Positions 11,319 through 19,739 of a stretch of 64,000 bases of DNA are shown one piece after another. Source of the DNA: Symsagittifera roscoffensis (lineage: Eukaryota > Xenacoelomorpha > Acoela > Convolutidae); the NCBI RefSeq assembly GCF_963678635.1, contig NW_026971675.1:64001-128000 (forward strand), given 5' to 3'. The translations under genes were made by a program, and so were the position numbers. Position 1 is the stretch's first letter. Each line of letters opens with the position of its first letter. The notes under the pieces are model-generated. The model was not told the DNA's origin and made no database searches. It worked only from the letters and a program-made list of their open reading frames with translations.

Positions 11319-12075
11319 TCAAGAACCACAATCAAAACTCACCTGCCCCTTCAGCTCAGGAACCGAGGGTTCGACCACTCGTTCCTCCAAAACAATTCCT
11401 AACTTGGGTTGTTCCACCATCAACATGCCAGTTTCCTTGACTCGCTCCACCCAGAAATCGAGTACTATAACGTGTTCATAAACGAAGTACGCTTCCCTGG
11501 CTTCCTCATTCACGAAGGGATTATATGCCATACCCGGTATGCCGGACACAAATTGGAACGACTTCAACTTCCCTAGTGTTGAATAGTCTCTCTGTCCCCT
11601 GACTGCTTCAATTTATTCCCGGCTCACCTTCAACTCTTTTGTTGGAATACCTTCTCACTTCTTCCAACCTGCGGTAGCTCTCCATATTGTTCGACGCCTT
11701 GTTTGGTATGGCCAGCGGCATGTCCTGATACAGCTCCAGGAGTGCCCTCAGGAAATTTCGTTCACCATCAACCCCCCCTTGCCGAATGGTTTTTATGCAT
11801 TCTCCCAATGCAGGAGTGGGGATACGATCCACCACGAACCTTACGAAGCAAAGGGCATCCTTACGTTTAGCCCAGGCTATCGCAGAATCGTCTCTAGAGA
11901 TCAACATTTGCAGGGCTTTCATCAATTCCAATTCCTGTTCCTTTGAATTCGAGTAGTTGTTGGCTTCATACTCCGCCTTCTTAACTCCCATCAACCACCA
12001 GGCCAATCGTACCTGCAAATCACTTCTGGTACATGAATAAGCTAGGTATGCTGCCACCGTCGTCGGCGCATGCAT
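11319..12075 (-). CDS. Element C: middle of the unknown accessory protein
   Basis: Two frames, 12075-11608 (155 residues) and 11567-11319 (82 residues), align with consecutive parts of B's frame at 37084-37650. Shared blocks include AKRKDALCFVRFVVDR (B: ARRKDATCFLRWIM), RRLEEVRRYSNK (B: RKLDEVRRFYNK), GMAYNPF (B: GIAYNPF) and PKLGIVLEE (B: PSLGLILEK). The first piece lies about 360 nt after the previous accessory frame (ending 12436), and that interval has no conserved frame of its own that I can follow. Function is unknown. Confidence 0.62.
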
Positions 12076-12435
12076 CGTCTCGTCAAAGTACCTTTGGAGG
12101 GCCGCCCTCCAACAGATCCCTAGCAGTTTTTCCAGGCCGATTTCGTTTGCCTCCGAGAACTCACCGTGCCGTATTCTTTCCTGTTCAAGTTAGAGTTCTC
12201 CGTCAGCTCCTTCAGATACTCCTGCATGGCTTGCTTCTCATCATTCCAGGCCATCAGACGCCCTCTCGCGGAATTCCTCGCCTTCAGCATCTCCACATAA
12301 CCCCTTGCCAGATCCCCTGGTCTGGTACAGTGATTCGACTATACTCGACCACGTAGAGTTGTCCCTCCAGCCTCATCCGAGCCATGTTGGTTCGCGAGGG
12401 CTTGTAATCATCAAGTCCTCCAGATCCACACTGAC

Positions 12436-13002
12436 TTATGACCTCCATTTCCAGCTTAGTATCCGCCAGATACGTGCATTTTTCTTTGACCTCGTGGCCG
12501 TTGTGGTCAAAACTGCCAATGGCATAGGGGGTATCAGATTCTCTTTTTCTCCCCCGGCAAGCATCGCACCATCTCCTTGCCCACTTTCGCCTGAATGAGC
12601 TACTCCTGCCAAAGAGGCCACCACTGTGCTGGCTTTTGACTTCACCACTTTCTGGTTCACGGCTCTGCTTCCGTTCTTTCCCTTTAACCGCTTCAGCCCT
12701 TTTTTAGCTCGTCTAACGGGTAATTTTCTCGTGATCTGCTGATCATCGGCACTGTCCTCTGTAACTGACTCGGTCAGAACATCAGACTCTACGAAATTCA
12801 TTATTTTCTCTAGAACCTCGCGCATGATGGGTTGGTTTAATCCCACCATTATTATGGACTGCGTCCCGTATCTGCGTATCACGTCCCATGTCCTCTCCAT
12901 GAAAGTCACTCGGTTCCAGGTTACTCCCGTCTCACGTTCAAGTTCACTCTGGTATCTTTCCCACTCCTCTTCCGGTAGCGTGCTCAGGAAAGATACTCTC
13001 AT
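12436..13002 (-). CDS. Element C: accessory segment with conserved Trp/Leu pattern
   Basis: This 188-residue frame begins with a segment conserved in B (35880-36120) and D (53613-53221): FLSTLPEEEWERYQSELE, then WDVIRRYGTQSIIMVGL, matching FLGTLEDDAWQKFLKEFN and LWDTVVKFGEPLLMGTGL in B. Its second half is Lys/Arg-rich (RRAKKGLKRLKGKNG), then low complexity, as in B and D where basic tracts also follow. The pattern suggests a small helical module joined to a basic, possibly nucleic-acid-binding tail. That role is inference only. Confidence 0.6.
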   Translation of the reverse strand: MRVSFLSTLPEEEWERYQSELERETGVTWNRVTFMERTWDVIRRYGTQSIIMVGLNQPIMREVLEKIMNFVESDVLTESVTEDSADDQQITRKLPVRRAKKGLKRLKGKNGSRAVNQKVVKSKASTVVASLAGVAHSGESGQGDGAMLAGGEKENLIPPMPLAVLTTTATRSKKNARIWRILSWKWRS

Positions 13003-13161
13003 ATTCTCCTCAATCTTCCTCCTCCTTGGTGACTCATGGAGCAGTTTCTGTAAATTGTCAGGCTTATTGGTTCCACTGTAAGATTGCCAGGCTTATTGGT
13101 TCCACTGGGGATAAGCTGGCCGGCGCCTCCTTTTTAGGGTACATGAAAGACGATGCTGTCA

Positions 13162-13773
13162 TCAGCAATAGATTCCCATCGACTTCCCCGTCGTCGTCTT
13201 CACTAAACTGGTATTCCCTCCAAACTGGTACAAAAGTCTCTCTCCTAAACTGGTACAAAAGTCTCTCTCCAATGCTCCTAGGTCCATTTCACCCGACTTC
13301 TCTCCCTTTCCCTCGTTGTGATCATCGTCTTGATGCATCTGCTCGCCATCATTCGTATCCGGTTTTGGGTTAGGTCCCGAAGGGCCTTGTCGCATATCCA
13401 TGCCCGAGTCCGGCCGTGCCGGTACGGTCAGATCCTCTGCATGGTAGAATAACTCATCGTTCATTAGGAATTCTACCGACTCCTTGCCATGTGGCGCCAG
13501 ATCATCCACCGTTATGTACGTGCCTCCTCTGCACTCTTTTGCGACCTCTAGGATTACTACCTTCACCTCCCCTGACCACTTCAATCTTGATAGATCATCT
13601 GCAGCTGTATACACATCATTCCACACCTCAGTCGAGACCTCTGGTTTCCTGGAAGGTGAGGCTTTGATCTTCTTCCGGCTCCAAGCATCAGGAAATGTGA
13701 AGTCAAACGTATGCATGGCCGCAACGTTCCAACTGATGAAGCGCGGCTCCATCCCTTTACTCCACTTAAGCAT
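13162..13773 (-). CDS. Element C: accessory segment downstream of the SINE
   Basis: This 203-residue frame resumes just left of the SINE. It is charged, with an Asp/Glu/His-rich second half (GEQMHQDDDHNEGKGEKSG) comparable in position and composition to the acidic, Ser/Pro-rich part of B at 35500-35800. Direct residue matches to B are weak, so assignment rests on order and composition. The frame is separated from the next segment by about 160 nt. Function is unknown. Confidence 0.42.
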   Translation of the reverse strand: MLKWSKGMEPRFISWNVAAMHTFDFTFPDAWSRKKIKASPSRKPEVSTEVWNDVYTAADDLSRLKWSGEVKVVILEVAKECRGGTYITVDDLAPHGKESVEFLMNDELFYHAEDLTVPARPDSGMDMRQGPSGPNPKPDTNDGEQMHQDDDHNEGKGEKSGEMDLGALERDFCTSLGERLLYQFGGNTSLVKTTTGKSMGIYC

Positions 13774-13782
13774 TCTCTTCTC

Positions 13783-13986
13783 CGAATTTTTTTTATTTGC
13801 CCCCGGCCTGCTCAGTGCAGGACCAACCGTGGGGGAGGGGGGATGTCATCCATTTTGCCGCAGCCGGTCCCACCATGAGGAGGCGGATGACACTAGGACC
13901 CCTCCAGCCGTGACCGAAGCGGGATTCGAACGCATGACCCTCGTGTTAAGAGAGATGTGCCTAACCCACTTGACCACGACTGCTCC
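13783..13986 (-). mobile_element. tRNA-derived SINE inserted in element C
   Basis: In minus sense it starts GGAGCAGTCGTGG. It carries a pol III box A (tggtcaagtgg, 13976-13966) and box B (gttcgaatcc, 13931-13922), then an unrelated body of about 130 bp, and ends in an A-rich tail (aaataaaaaaaa). The 8-bp direct repeats ctcttctc at 13775-13782 and 13986-13993 flank it as a target-site duplication. The anticodon-like loop cttaaca would read TAA. The tRNA part lacks a tRNA-like 3' acceptor half, so it is a SINE head and not a gene. It breaks the accessory frame of C. Confidence 0.85.
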
Positions 13987-14071
13987 TCTTCTCTGCATCA
14001 CGAGCCGCTCCGATGCGAGGGGCATTTGCGGGAGATGTGACTCCCAACAACATCCTCCTTATCAGTGGGTA

Positions 14072-14974
14072 TCATGGGCATTGGTCCGGCAGCGGCCTGG
14101 ACCCGGAAAGCCACGAGTGCTGGTTCTCTTTCGCGTGTGCGTAGGCCTCTGGCAAAAATGCGACCCTCATCGCCTCTCCTGAATTCTTCACCACTGGTCG
14201 CAGTTTCCAACCCATTCGGCACTTAAAGTTGTCGTTGAAGTCCATCAACACCCAACCCGGCTCTGCCATTCTTCCAAATTGCCTATCGTTGCTGGCTAAT
14301 CCTCTCAGCTCCTTCTGTTCCACCCAATTCAGCACGGAGCAATCCACTACCGAAACCAGAATGACATACAACACCGAGTTCCTGTATGCCTTTACTTGTA
14401 CGTCGGGGAACGCAAATGACATCACGGATCCATACACCACCGTGACGAACTCCCGTAGTCCATGAATCAGAGCCAGCGGATCGATCCGCATCATGACAGC
14501 CAAATCTATCAGCAAGGGCATGCCACAGTACTGTTTGCATTCACCCGCATCCGTCGCCACCTTATCCTCTCCTGTGATGCTCCTGTTCTGTTGCAGGAGA
14601 TATTGGAGCAAGAGGATCCTCCAGTCCTTCATCTTTTTGAGCGAGGCGGTTTCAAACTGCGCGTTGAATTCAAGACTCGTTCCCTGAAGTTGTTCTGGGT
14701 ATCGCAATAGCACGAGCAGATCGCCCAACCGACCATACGTCATTGCGATCAGGGCGAGGAGTCCGTCCAATCTCAGGTCTGCCAAAGCTTGGGTGAAGAG
14801 ATTCGCAGGTCCCTTCACGAAGTTCTCGTGACCAAATGTCACATACAAGGCTAATATAAGGCCGATTGACAATTTCCGGATATCCTTGACGAAGCTCGCG
14901 ATCAGGTTCCGGGATGCCCTCGGGTAGCATGTTGACAAGAAGGATGGTGTCCATCCCACTCCCATTCCACCCAA
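14072..14974 (-). CDS. Element C: conserved hydrophobic segment of the accessory protein
   Basis: This 300-residue frame aligns well with B at 34250-34900 and D at 54656-54034. Shared blocks are LILALYVTFG (B: LLLALYLVYP), LRLDGLLALIAMTYG (B: LRVDGYLALVLLTHG), LLQYLLQQNRSITGE (B: LVQYLMMQNRHMTGE) and GMPLLIDLAVMMRIDPLALI (B: GMPLLTDLCLAMRSDPMGII). The repeated leucine-rich stretches could be buried helices; one might span a membrane, but none is long and clean enough to claim that. This is the best-conserved part of the accessory region and I do not recognise the family. The frame is lost shortly before the SINE. Confidence 0.72.
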   Translation of the reverse strand: MGGMGVGWTPSFLSTCYPRASRNLIASFVKDIRKLSIGLILALYVTFGHENFVKGPANLFTQALADLRLDGLLALIAMTYGRLGDLLVLLRYPEQLQGTSLEFNAQFETASLKKMKDWRILLLQYLLQQNRSITGEDKVATDAGECKQYCGMPLLIDLAVMMRIDPLALIHGLREFVTVVYGSVMSFAFPDVQVKAYRNSVLYVILVSVVDCSVLNWVEQKELRGLASNDRQFGRMAEPGWVLMDFNDNFKCRMGWKLRPVVKNSGEAMRVAFLPEAYAHAKENQHSWLSGSRPLPDQCP

Positions 14975-14992
14975 GATAGCATCTGATCGCTC

Positions 14993-15205
14993 CTATTGTG
15001 CCCTCGTGGCCAAAATATCAGCTTGGAATTTGTCCAATGACATCGTATTCACGTCCTGCATCAATTGCAACATCATGCCCCTGGCTAACTCCCTCTCGTT
15101 AAACAAGTTCTTCAGATGCTTCTTCGGTGACAAGTACAACCATGCGTTGGTGTGTGGCTTCGTACGCAAAGCCAATGCCATGAGATTCTCTTCAGCCGAT
15201 GTCAT
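14993..15205 (-). CDS. Element C: accessory linker segment
   Basis: This 70-residue frame lies between the SGNH-like segment and the hydrophobic segment. It matches the position of B's stretch at about 33890-34100 (MAYCLTQENGWW to AANEVT), where both have Trp-containing and helix-rich sequence (ALRTKPHTNAWLYLSPK here). Residue identity is low. It is probably part of one long frame broken by mutation. Confidence 0.42.
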   Translation of the reverse strand: MTSAEENLMALALRTKPHTNAWLYLSPKKHLKNLFNERELARGMMLQLMQDVNTMSLDKFQADILATRAQ

Positions 15206-15235
15206 ATTTTTTCTAACCGTACTCCGAGTTGTGCT

Positions 15236-15772
15236 TCAATCCTTGAATCCCTGTATGGCATTAGAAATGTCAGCCCAAATGGCAGGAAGCTCAGATCGGG
15301 ATGGGTAGTAGTTGTTGGGTTCCACCGTTCTGTTTGGCGCGGGTATTATCACGCTGAATCGTCCCTCTGCTATCGTTGTGACCATCGTGTACACAAACTG
15401 AAGGGGTTCTGGCAATATTGCGTACACCGGTGATAACACAAAGACACCCTTCACCACATTTTGAGTGAAGCGTTGTTTTACTGACGTTTCTATCTCAGCC
15501 ATGGCCGAGAGCATTGTCATTGTCGCCTCTCCTATAACCTCATTGCTCGGGATCGATCCATCCGCCAGACGGAACAACAACCCTCCGCTCTGCAGGTAAT
15601 CATTCGAGCCTGCAACCACTATCATCTGCGGCTCCATGCTGACTACCCTTCGCACACTTATCATCATGCCTTCTGATTAACCCCAGTCCAACTTCGGCGC
15701 CGTCAAGAAAATCACATCGGGCCAAAAAAGAGAACGGGGTGTGTAGAGGTAATCCGAGCTGGCCACTATCAG
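15236..15772 (-). CDS. Element C: SGNH-like segment 2, start of the large accessory protein
   Basis: Frame 15667-15236 (143 residues) contains VVAGSNDYLQSGGLL, matching LFAGMNDHLHAAGLL in B; GxND is SGNH block III. It continues with LSPVYAILPEPLQFVY and IPAPNRTVEPNN, matching TSPGYANMPPALQFVY and MAAPNRELEPSN in B. Just upstream (15770-15680) an SSDYLYTPRSLFW stretch matches GSDFEGTSPKLFW in B, possibly a changed block I. The overall order (GSD, PGA, GxND) fits an SGNH hydrolase fold, but the usual GDS order and a clear DxxH are absent, so it may be catalytically inactive or a different fold. Confidence 0.5.
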
Positions 15773-16513
15773 TTATTTGGCAGCCTTCATATTCAAGGGA
15801 TCATAGGCGGCAAACAGGCTGTCACCAACTGGTGCCATCAGTCCTGCATATCTCTTGTCGTCTCCTTCCACCGAGGTCGCTCGGGGATAGTCTCTCGGAT
15901 ATTCACCAGGCGCCTGGCCGGGTGGTTTAGCGAACTGCCTGTACATCGTGTGATGCTTGTTGTTAGGCTTATTCTCTGCCAGAAACTTACCCTTCCTAGC
16001 AGGTGGTGTCAGTTCTCTGGCTCTCCGACGGACGTCTGTGAGAGATTGGGTATTCAAGGGTCCAAAGGTATTGTCCTGAGGCAATCCATTAAGGTCCACG
16101 TACCTGAGCGTCGTTGCGGAGCTGAACTGTTCCTGTCCCGCTAACAGCCAATCCACACCCGGTATTCGATACAATCGCGACGCTGTGGGACCCTCTCCAC
16201 CGATCATCTTCCTTGCATCCTCCCGACACGTCAATGTGTTCATGTTCAACTTCGCCGACCTGTCTGTCTTATTTTGTCCCCAACCGCTGAGATCTGGACG
16301 GTTCCAAAGCAGCACACTGTTTGGTTCAACTCCCTCCGTCGGCACGGCGCTCGTCGATTGTCCTGTTGTCGAAGCAGGAGTTGCTGCAGCAGGCGTGTCA
16401 TTCCTCCTAGACACGGTGTGGGAGCTAACCCGGTTCTGAGCAACCGATCTGCCAAGTCGGCTCTCCAACGGTTGAGTTCTGGGAGGAGGGGCAGTCCCCA
16501 ACCTCGCTCTCAC
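15773..16513 (-). CDS. Element C: basic, Pro/Thr-rich frame between the two SGNH-like segments
   Basis: This 246-residue frame overlaps the end of the SGNH-1 frame by about 90 nt in another frame. Its first part is Arg/Pro/Thr-rich and disordered-looking. Its last part (YAGLMAPVGDSLFAAYDPLN) lies in line with the residues just before SGNH-like segment 2 in B and D (around TQLAKTLAVYDRADP). A single frameshift in the overlap would make SGNH-1 and this frame one protein; alternatively the two are separate genes. B lacks the corresponding region through a deletion. No family is recognised. Confidence 0.5.
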   Translation of the reverse strand: MRARLGTAPPPRTQPLESRLGRSVAQNRVSSHTVSRRNDTPAAATPASTTGQSTSAVPTEGVEPNSVLLWNRPDLSGWGQNKTDRSAKLNMNTLTCREDARKMIGGEGPTASRLYRIPGVDWLLAGQEQFSSATTLRYVDLNGLPQDNTFGPLNTQSLTDVRRRARELTPPARKGKFLAENKPNNKHHTMYRQFAKPPGQAPGEYPRDYPRATSVEGDDKRYAGLMAPVGDSLFAAYDPLNMKAAK

Positions 16514-17444
16514 ATCTGAGCTTGGAGTGACGGGAGCAGCTGCGATTGGCGAGTGATTCTGGCACGTTACCCCTCACTCTACCTGCTCCAGTCAAACTGG
16601 CCCGAGCCAGTGAGGTGGTTGTCCTTAATTCTTGCTCCATTTCCCTCAACTGCGTCTGGAACACGTCATTTATCCAGCGCCTCCCTTGCTGGGTGTTGAA
16701 GTGTATGCCATCCCTGGTGAGTGTGAGGTGATCGATCATGCGCAGCATGTTTTCCATATCCATGAGTCGCAGCTCACTGGGGTTGCTCCGCACCAGACTG
16801 CAAGTCATCTCGTTCCACCGGGTCACGTTACCATTCATAAAATCGGCAACCGGCGTGCCCACCTCCGGATTCTGTGGTATCGTGCATAGAACCACGAGTC
16901 TGGGTCTGTACTTCTCCTTCAGCTCATTCAGAAGGCAGACCAGTAGGGGTTCCCACTTGCCCTCTGGGGTTACAGGGGCCCTCGAAACGTCATTAGTCCC
17001 GAGCGATATCACCAACGTGTCTAGATGATCCTCTCCCTGGAACTCCATCATTATGATGACTTGAGCCACGGAAGCGCCTCCAAAAGATAGGACAGTAGTC
17101 TGCCCGTTGACAAAGATCTCGTTTAGATCCCTCACTAAACTGTCCCCTATAACCAAATGACGACTCCCTGAGGGAATTGCCTGGTTGCTTATGGCGGGGT
17201 TCCAACCCATGCCATTCAAACAAGCACGAGGATGCTCGGTGGCTACTTGCACGAACTGGTTGCGCACCGTTAGATTCTTTCTAATATCAACCACGCGAGA
17301 TCTCTGAATCGTCCCGTCATGCGCAGTCCCTGCTGGTACTACAGTTCGGGGTGTTCTCTCCGAGCTGCTCAAAGAACGATCAAAGCGTTGGGAAGGGACG
17401 ACCCTACCCAGCGTCCGGCTATTGGTCCTATTGATCTCGTTCAT
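16425..17444 (-). CDS. Element C: SGNH/GDSL-type hydrolase (esterase-like) domain
   Basis: The 339-residue frame has the diagnostic SGNH blocks in order: HLVIGDSLVRDL (block I, nucleophile Ser, near residue 95), VLSFGGASVAQ (block II Gly), LVISLGTNDVSR (block III Asn) and LTRDGIHFNTQQGRRW (block V Asp and His, near residue 246). All four name-giving residues are present. The family hydrolyses esters or acetyl groups; the substrate here is unknown. Esterase domains of this fold are known in ORF1 proteins of CR1/L2-type LINEs, but are not standard in Ty3/Gypsy elements. The frame overlaps the preceding coiled-coil frame by 17 nt (ATG at 17444, the other stop at 17428), so the two may be one protein. 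Confidence 0.87.
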   Translation of the reverse strand: MNEINRTNSRTLGRVVPSQRFDRSLSSSERTPRTVVPAGTAHDGTIQRSRVVDIRKNLTVRNQFVQVATEHPRACLNGMGWNPAISNQAIPSGSRHLVIGDSLVRDLNEIFVNGQTTVLSFGGASVAQVIIMMEFQGEDHLDTLVISLGTNDVSRAPVTPEGKWEPLLVCLLNELKEKYRPRLVVLCTIPQNPEVGTPVADFMNGNVTRWNEMTCSLVRSNPSELRLMDMENMLRMIDHLTLTRDGIHFNTQQGRRWINDVFQTQLREMEQELRTTTSLARASLTGAGRVRGNVPESLANRSCSRHSKLRCESEVGDCPSSQNSTVGEPTWQIGCSEPG

Positions 17445-18285
17445 AGCTGCTCTGGCTACCTGAGGGAACGACTCCTGGAACTGAGGAGCGAGATAGGTAT
17501 CCGAGGGGTCCGGTATCGTATTTCTCGGGTTGGGAGCGGACTGTGATGTCTGCTGAGGAGCCTCGGGCTCTCTCGGTGCGCACAGCTCCTGTGCCCTCGT
17601 CCTGAGCCAGAAACTCCGGTGACACTTGACTCACCCTCCTCATATATAGTTCCTTCAGATGTTTTATCTTCTCTTCCTTGTAAGCTATTTGCAGGTCTTC
17701 AAACTTCTTCTTCCATTCGTCCCTTTTTCGAGATACTGTCCTGTGCTCCTGCAGCTTGGCACACAGCTCGTTCTGATCCCTTTCTTTCTTCTCCAAGGTC
17801 TCGATCGTCTCCGAGGTCTGTATCTCGATCTCGCTCAGCTTCACTCTCTTGAGAGGAGGAGCAGCTGTTGGAGAGTCTACTGAGTGTGACGGGCCCGGCC
17901 CATCACGTAGTCTTTTAGCTCCGATGAGCGGCTGCGCAGGCTGAACAGGTAGGGGCATCTCACCTAGCCGGTGATCCCTCTGCTCGCCTAGTCCTGGCTC
18001 ACGAGCCAAGTCGTGTCCGGACATTTCTCCTCGGCGCCATCTCATCAATCAGTTTCGACCTCTCTCGGCGGTCCCGGACTCACCGAAGGCCAGCATCAAC
18101 ACCACTTCCGTAGGGCGATTCCCTCGACCCTCTCGTGCCAACGCGTTGAGGAGTGCGACCACAAACATCGCCAATCCCGGGTCTTCTCGTGTAAAATCAC
18201 AATCAATCAGCCGCTGATAGATCTCGTCTAGAGTCGCTCCTAGACTCGCAGAGAGGAATTCCATTAATTCATTCGTGTCGCCCAT
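17428..18285 (-). CDS. Element C: N-terminal helical domain and coiled coil of the SGNH gene
   Basis: Two in-phase frames, 18285-18049 (78 residues) and 18048-17428 (206 residues), are separated by one TGA. The first is a small helical domain (RLIDCDFTREDPGLAMFVVALLNAL) conserved in D at 58092-57886. The second has a Pro/Arg-rich stretch, a bipartite basic motif (PPLKRVKL) that could be a nuclear localisation signal, then a heptad-like charged segment (KKERDQNELCAKLQEHR to AYKEEKIKHLKELYM). Helical domain plus coiled coil plus esterase resembles the layout of esterase-bearing LINE ORF1 proteins. The TGA reads as CGA if a CpG has decayed, so one continuous ancestral protein is likely. Confidence 0.68.
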
Positions 18286-18731
18286 TTCTAACGTGTTGAT
18301 TTTCTTCGTCGATTTCTTTCCGGTTTGTTGGGTTCAATAAACAAGATTTGATAAATCAAGATCTAAAAAGCAAGTCACGACTTAAAAATATCAATTCATG
18401 CGGTCCCATTTTTAGGATAAAACATCATTCACATCTTTTTTCTTTAAAACGATCCATAGAAATTTTTCTTCGTTGCTGATTTAAAACTTAGCACCAAGGT
18501 GGATCGTCCACCTTCAGCCTTATCGAGGTAACACGAATGAGCGCTGTCACCTTCACTACCTGGAGTGTTCCAGCTCTTTCAGGACAAAAACATCCCCTAA
18601 CAATAACATAACCATAAACATCATATATTTACATTATTACATAAAAACATAATCCTTAGTAGCTAACCTAACTCAATCCTAATCTCTATAAAGTTAATTT
18701 AATAAAACCCACTTATCGCCGAATGCAACTC
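18286..18731 (-). other. AT-rich spacer between the pol-macrodomain frame and the SGNH gene
   Basis: This interval of about 445 bp has no conserved frame. Element D has a spacer in the same place (58093-58685). It could hold an internal promoter, a splice acceptor or another signal for expressing the downstream gene. I see no unambiguous core motif. Confidence 0.5.
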
Positions 18732-19400
18732 CTAGCATATGGTCAGATAGTGTTTTTTATGTAAGTAAACCTCTATGTCAGTTTCTGAAAATATCACGTG
18801 TGCAAGGGCGTACAACTGTCTCGGATGTAGCTTTCCCCTATTGGGATCATAGACTGGTAACGTGAGAGAGAGGTCACTCCTCTCTCAACCAGAAAATCCC
18901 TAAGACGAGTCAAGTCCAATACCAAGCTCTCTGGATCTACGTGATGCCTATCAGTGGCCTTAGTAACCAGGAAACACAAATATTTCCCTGGTATCTGTGA
19001 TGCAACAGGGGGCAGCGCTATCATCCCTCCCATACCAGGCCTTTGTTTCCATAAAAACTCGATATTCTAATAATCTCTTTTGAAGTCAGCCGCTAGTGCT
19101 GTTTTGAAGCTTACGACCGCGGTTATCTCTATAGCGCATGTACGTTCCGTGAGTATGAAATCGCTGTCCGTTATGACGATATTATTTGAATAATGGTTCG
19201 GTTGGTCAAAGTAAGATTCAAAAATTCGTCCAAAAGGTGGTTTTTTAGCGTTCTCGCCCTCCGTCTCCAGTTCTCCGGTTTCTCTTGCCGATTTTAATTT
19301 TTTAATGATCAGGTTTTCGTGTGGGTGAGTCCTACCCCCACTACCCGGACAAAAATATCCATCGACGTCCCCGTCGATTGCCCAAAATCGAGCAGATCGA
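18732..19400 (-). CDS. Element C: macrodomain (OARD1/TARG1-Poa1-like) at the end of pol
   Basis: Read across one internal TAG and one frameshift, this region gives a macrodomain pattern. It runs from a conserved lead-in (IDGDVDGYFCPGSGGRT), through NIVITDSDF and VSFKTALAADFKRDY (the usual Gia-F-k-kf region), to GKYLCFLVTKATDR, LTRLRDFLVERGVTSL, the loop PVYDPNRGKLHPRQLYA and HVIFSETDIEVYL. OARD1-type macrodomains bind and remove ADP-ribose. Here the normal IGCGLDGL phosphate loop is replaced by a YDPNRGKL type, shared by D, so activity may be changed or lost. It follows the integrase tail, so it is probably the C-terminal part of Pol. Identification is by eye; a profile search would settle it. 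Confidence 0.7.
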
Positions 19401-19719
19401 GGTTGGATTGCGGAACGCGTAGAGGGCCATCTGGAGCGACCCAGTTGGACTCGGTATTGTGATGGCTGACGTATTTGATGCCGTCTTTATCGACCTCCTG
19501 AATCGTTAAGATTGTCTCTTTAGGATCCGTCGGCAGATCGTGGAGCCATTCGAGCACTCGCAAGTTGGTTAATTCTCGGTCATGAGTTTGATCCACCTCT
19601 TGCTCGAACTCTACTTCTGGTTCGGAGCGATCGTCTATCCAATTTCGATCCATGTCATTCACCAAGTCGATCTCTCTTGGCACCGCTACTTCATCCAGTC
19701 CCACCAGCGACTCCATCAT
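19309..19719 (-). CDS. Element C: acidic linker between integrase and macrodomain
   Basis: This 136-residue frame starts MMESLVGLDEV and is rich in Asp and Glu. Its middle (LTNLRVLEWLHDLPTD) matches D (NTNLRSLEWIHGLPAA, 59370-59330). Near its 3' end a second frame (IDGDVDGYFCP) is also conserved in D and leads into the macrodomain, so the true polyprotein probably changes to that frame here and the last part of this frame is out of phase. Its role is unknown. It lies directly between two pol domains, with no gap for a promoter. Confidence 0.58.
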   Translation of the reverse strand: MMESLVGLDEVAVPREIDLVNDMDRNWIDDRSEPEVEFEQEVDQTHDRELTNLRVLEWLHDLPTDPKETILTIQEVDKDGIKYVSHHNTESNWVAPDGPLRVPQSNLDLLDFGQSTGTSMDIFVRVVGVGLTHTKT

Positions 19720-19739
19720 ATCACTTAAAACTATCCTGT

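Noticed and set aside
13922-13986. A functional tRNA gene
   Set aside because: Boxes A and B are present, but the sequence continues into a SINE body and A-rich tail with flanking direct repeats, and no complete acceptor stem is formed.
14072-14974. Multi-pass membrane protein
   Set aside because: Hydrophobic stretches are short and contain charged residues. They fit buried helices as well as membrane segments.
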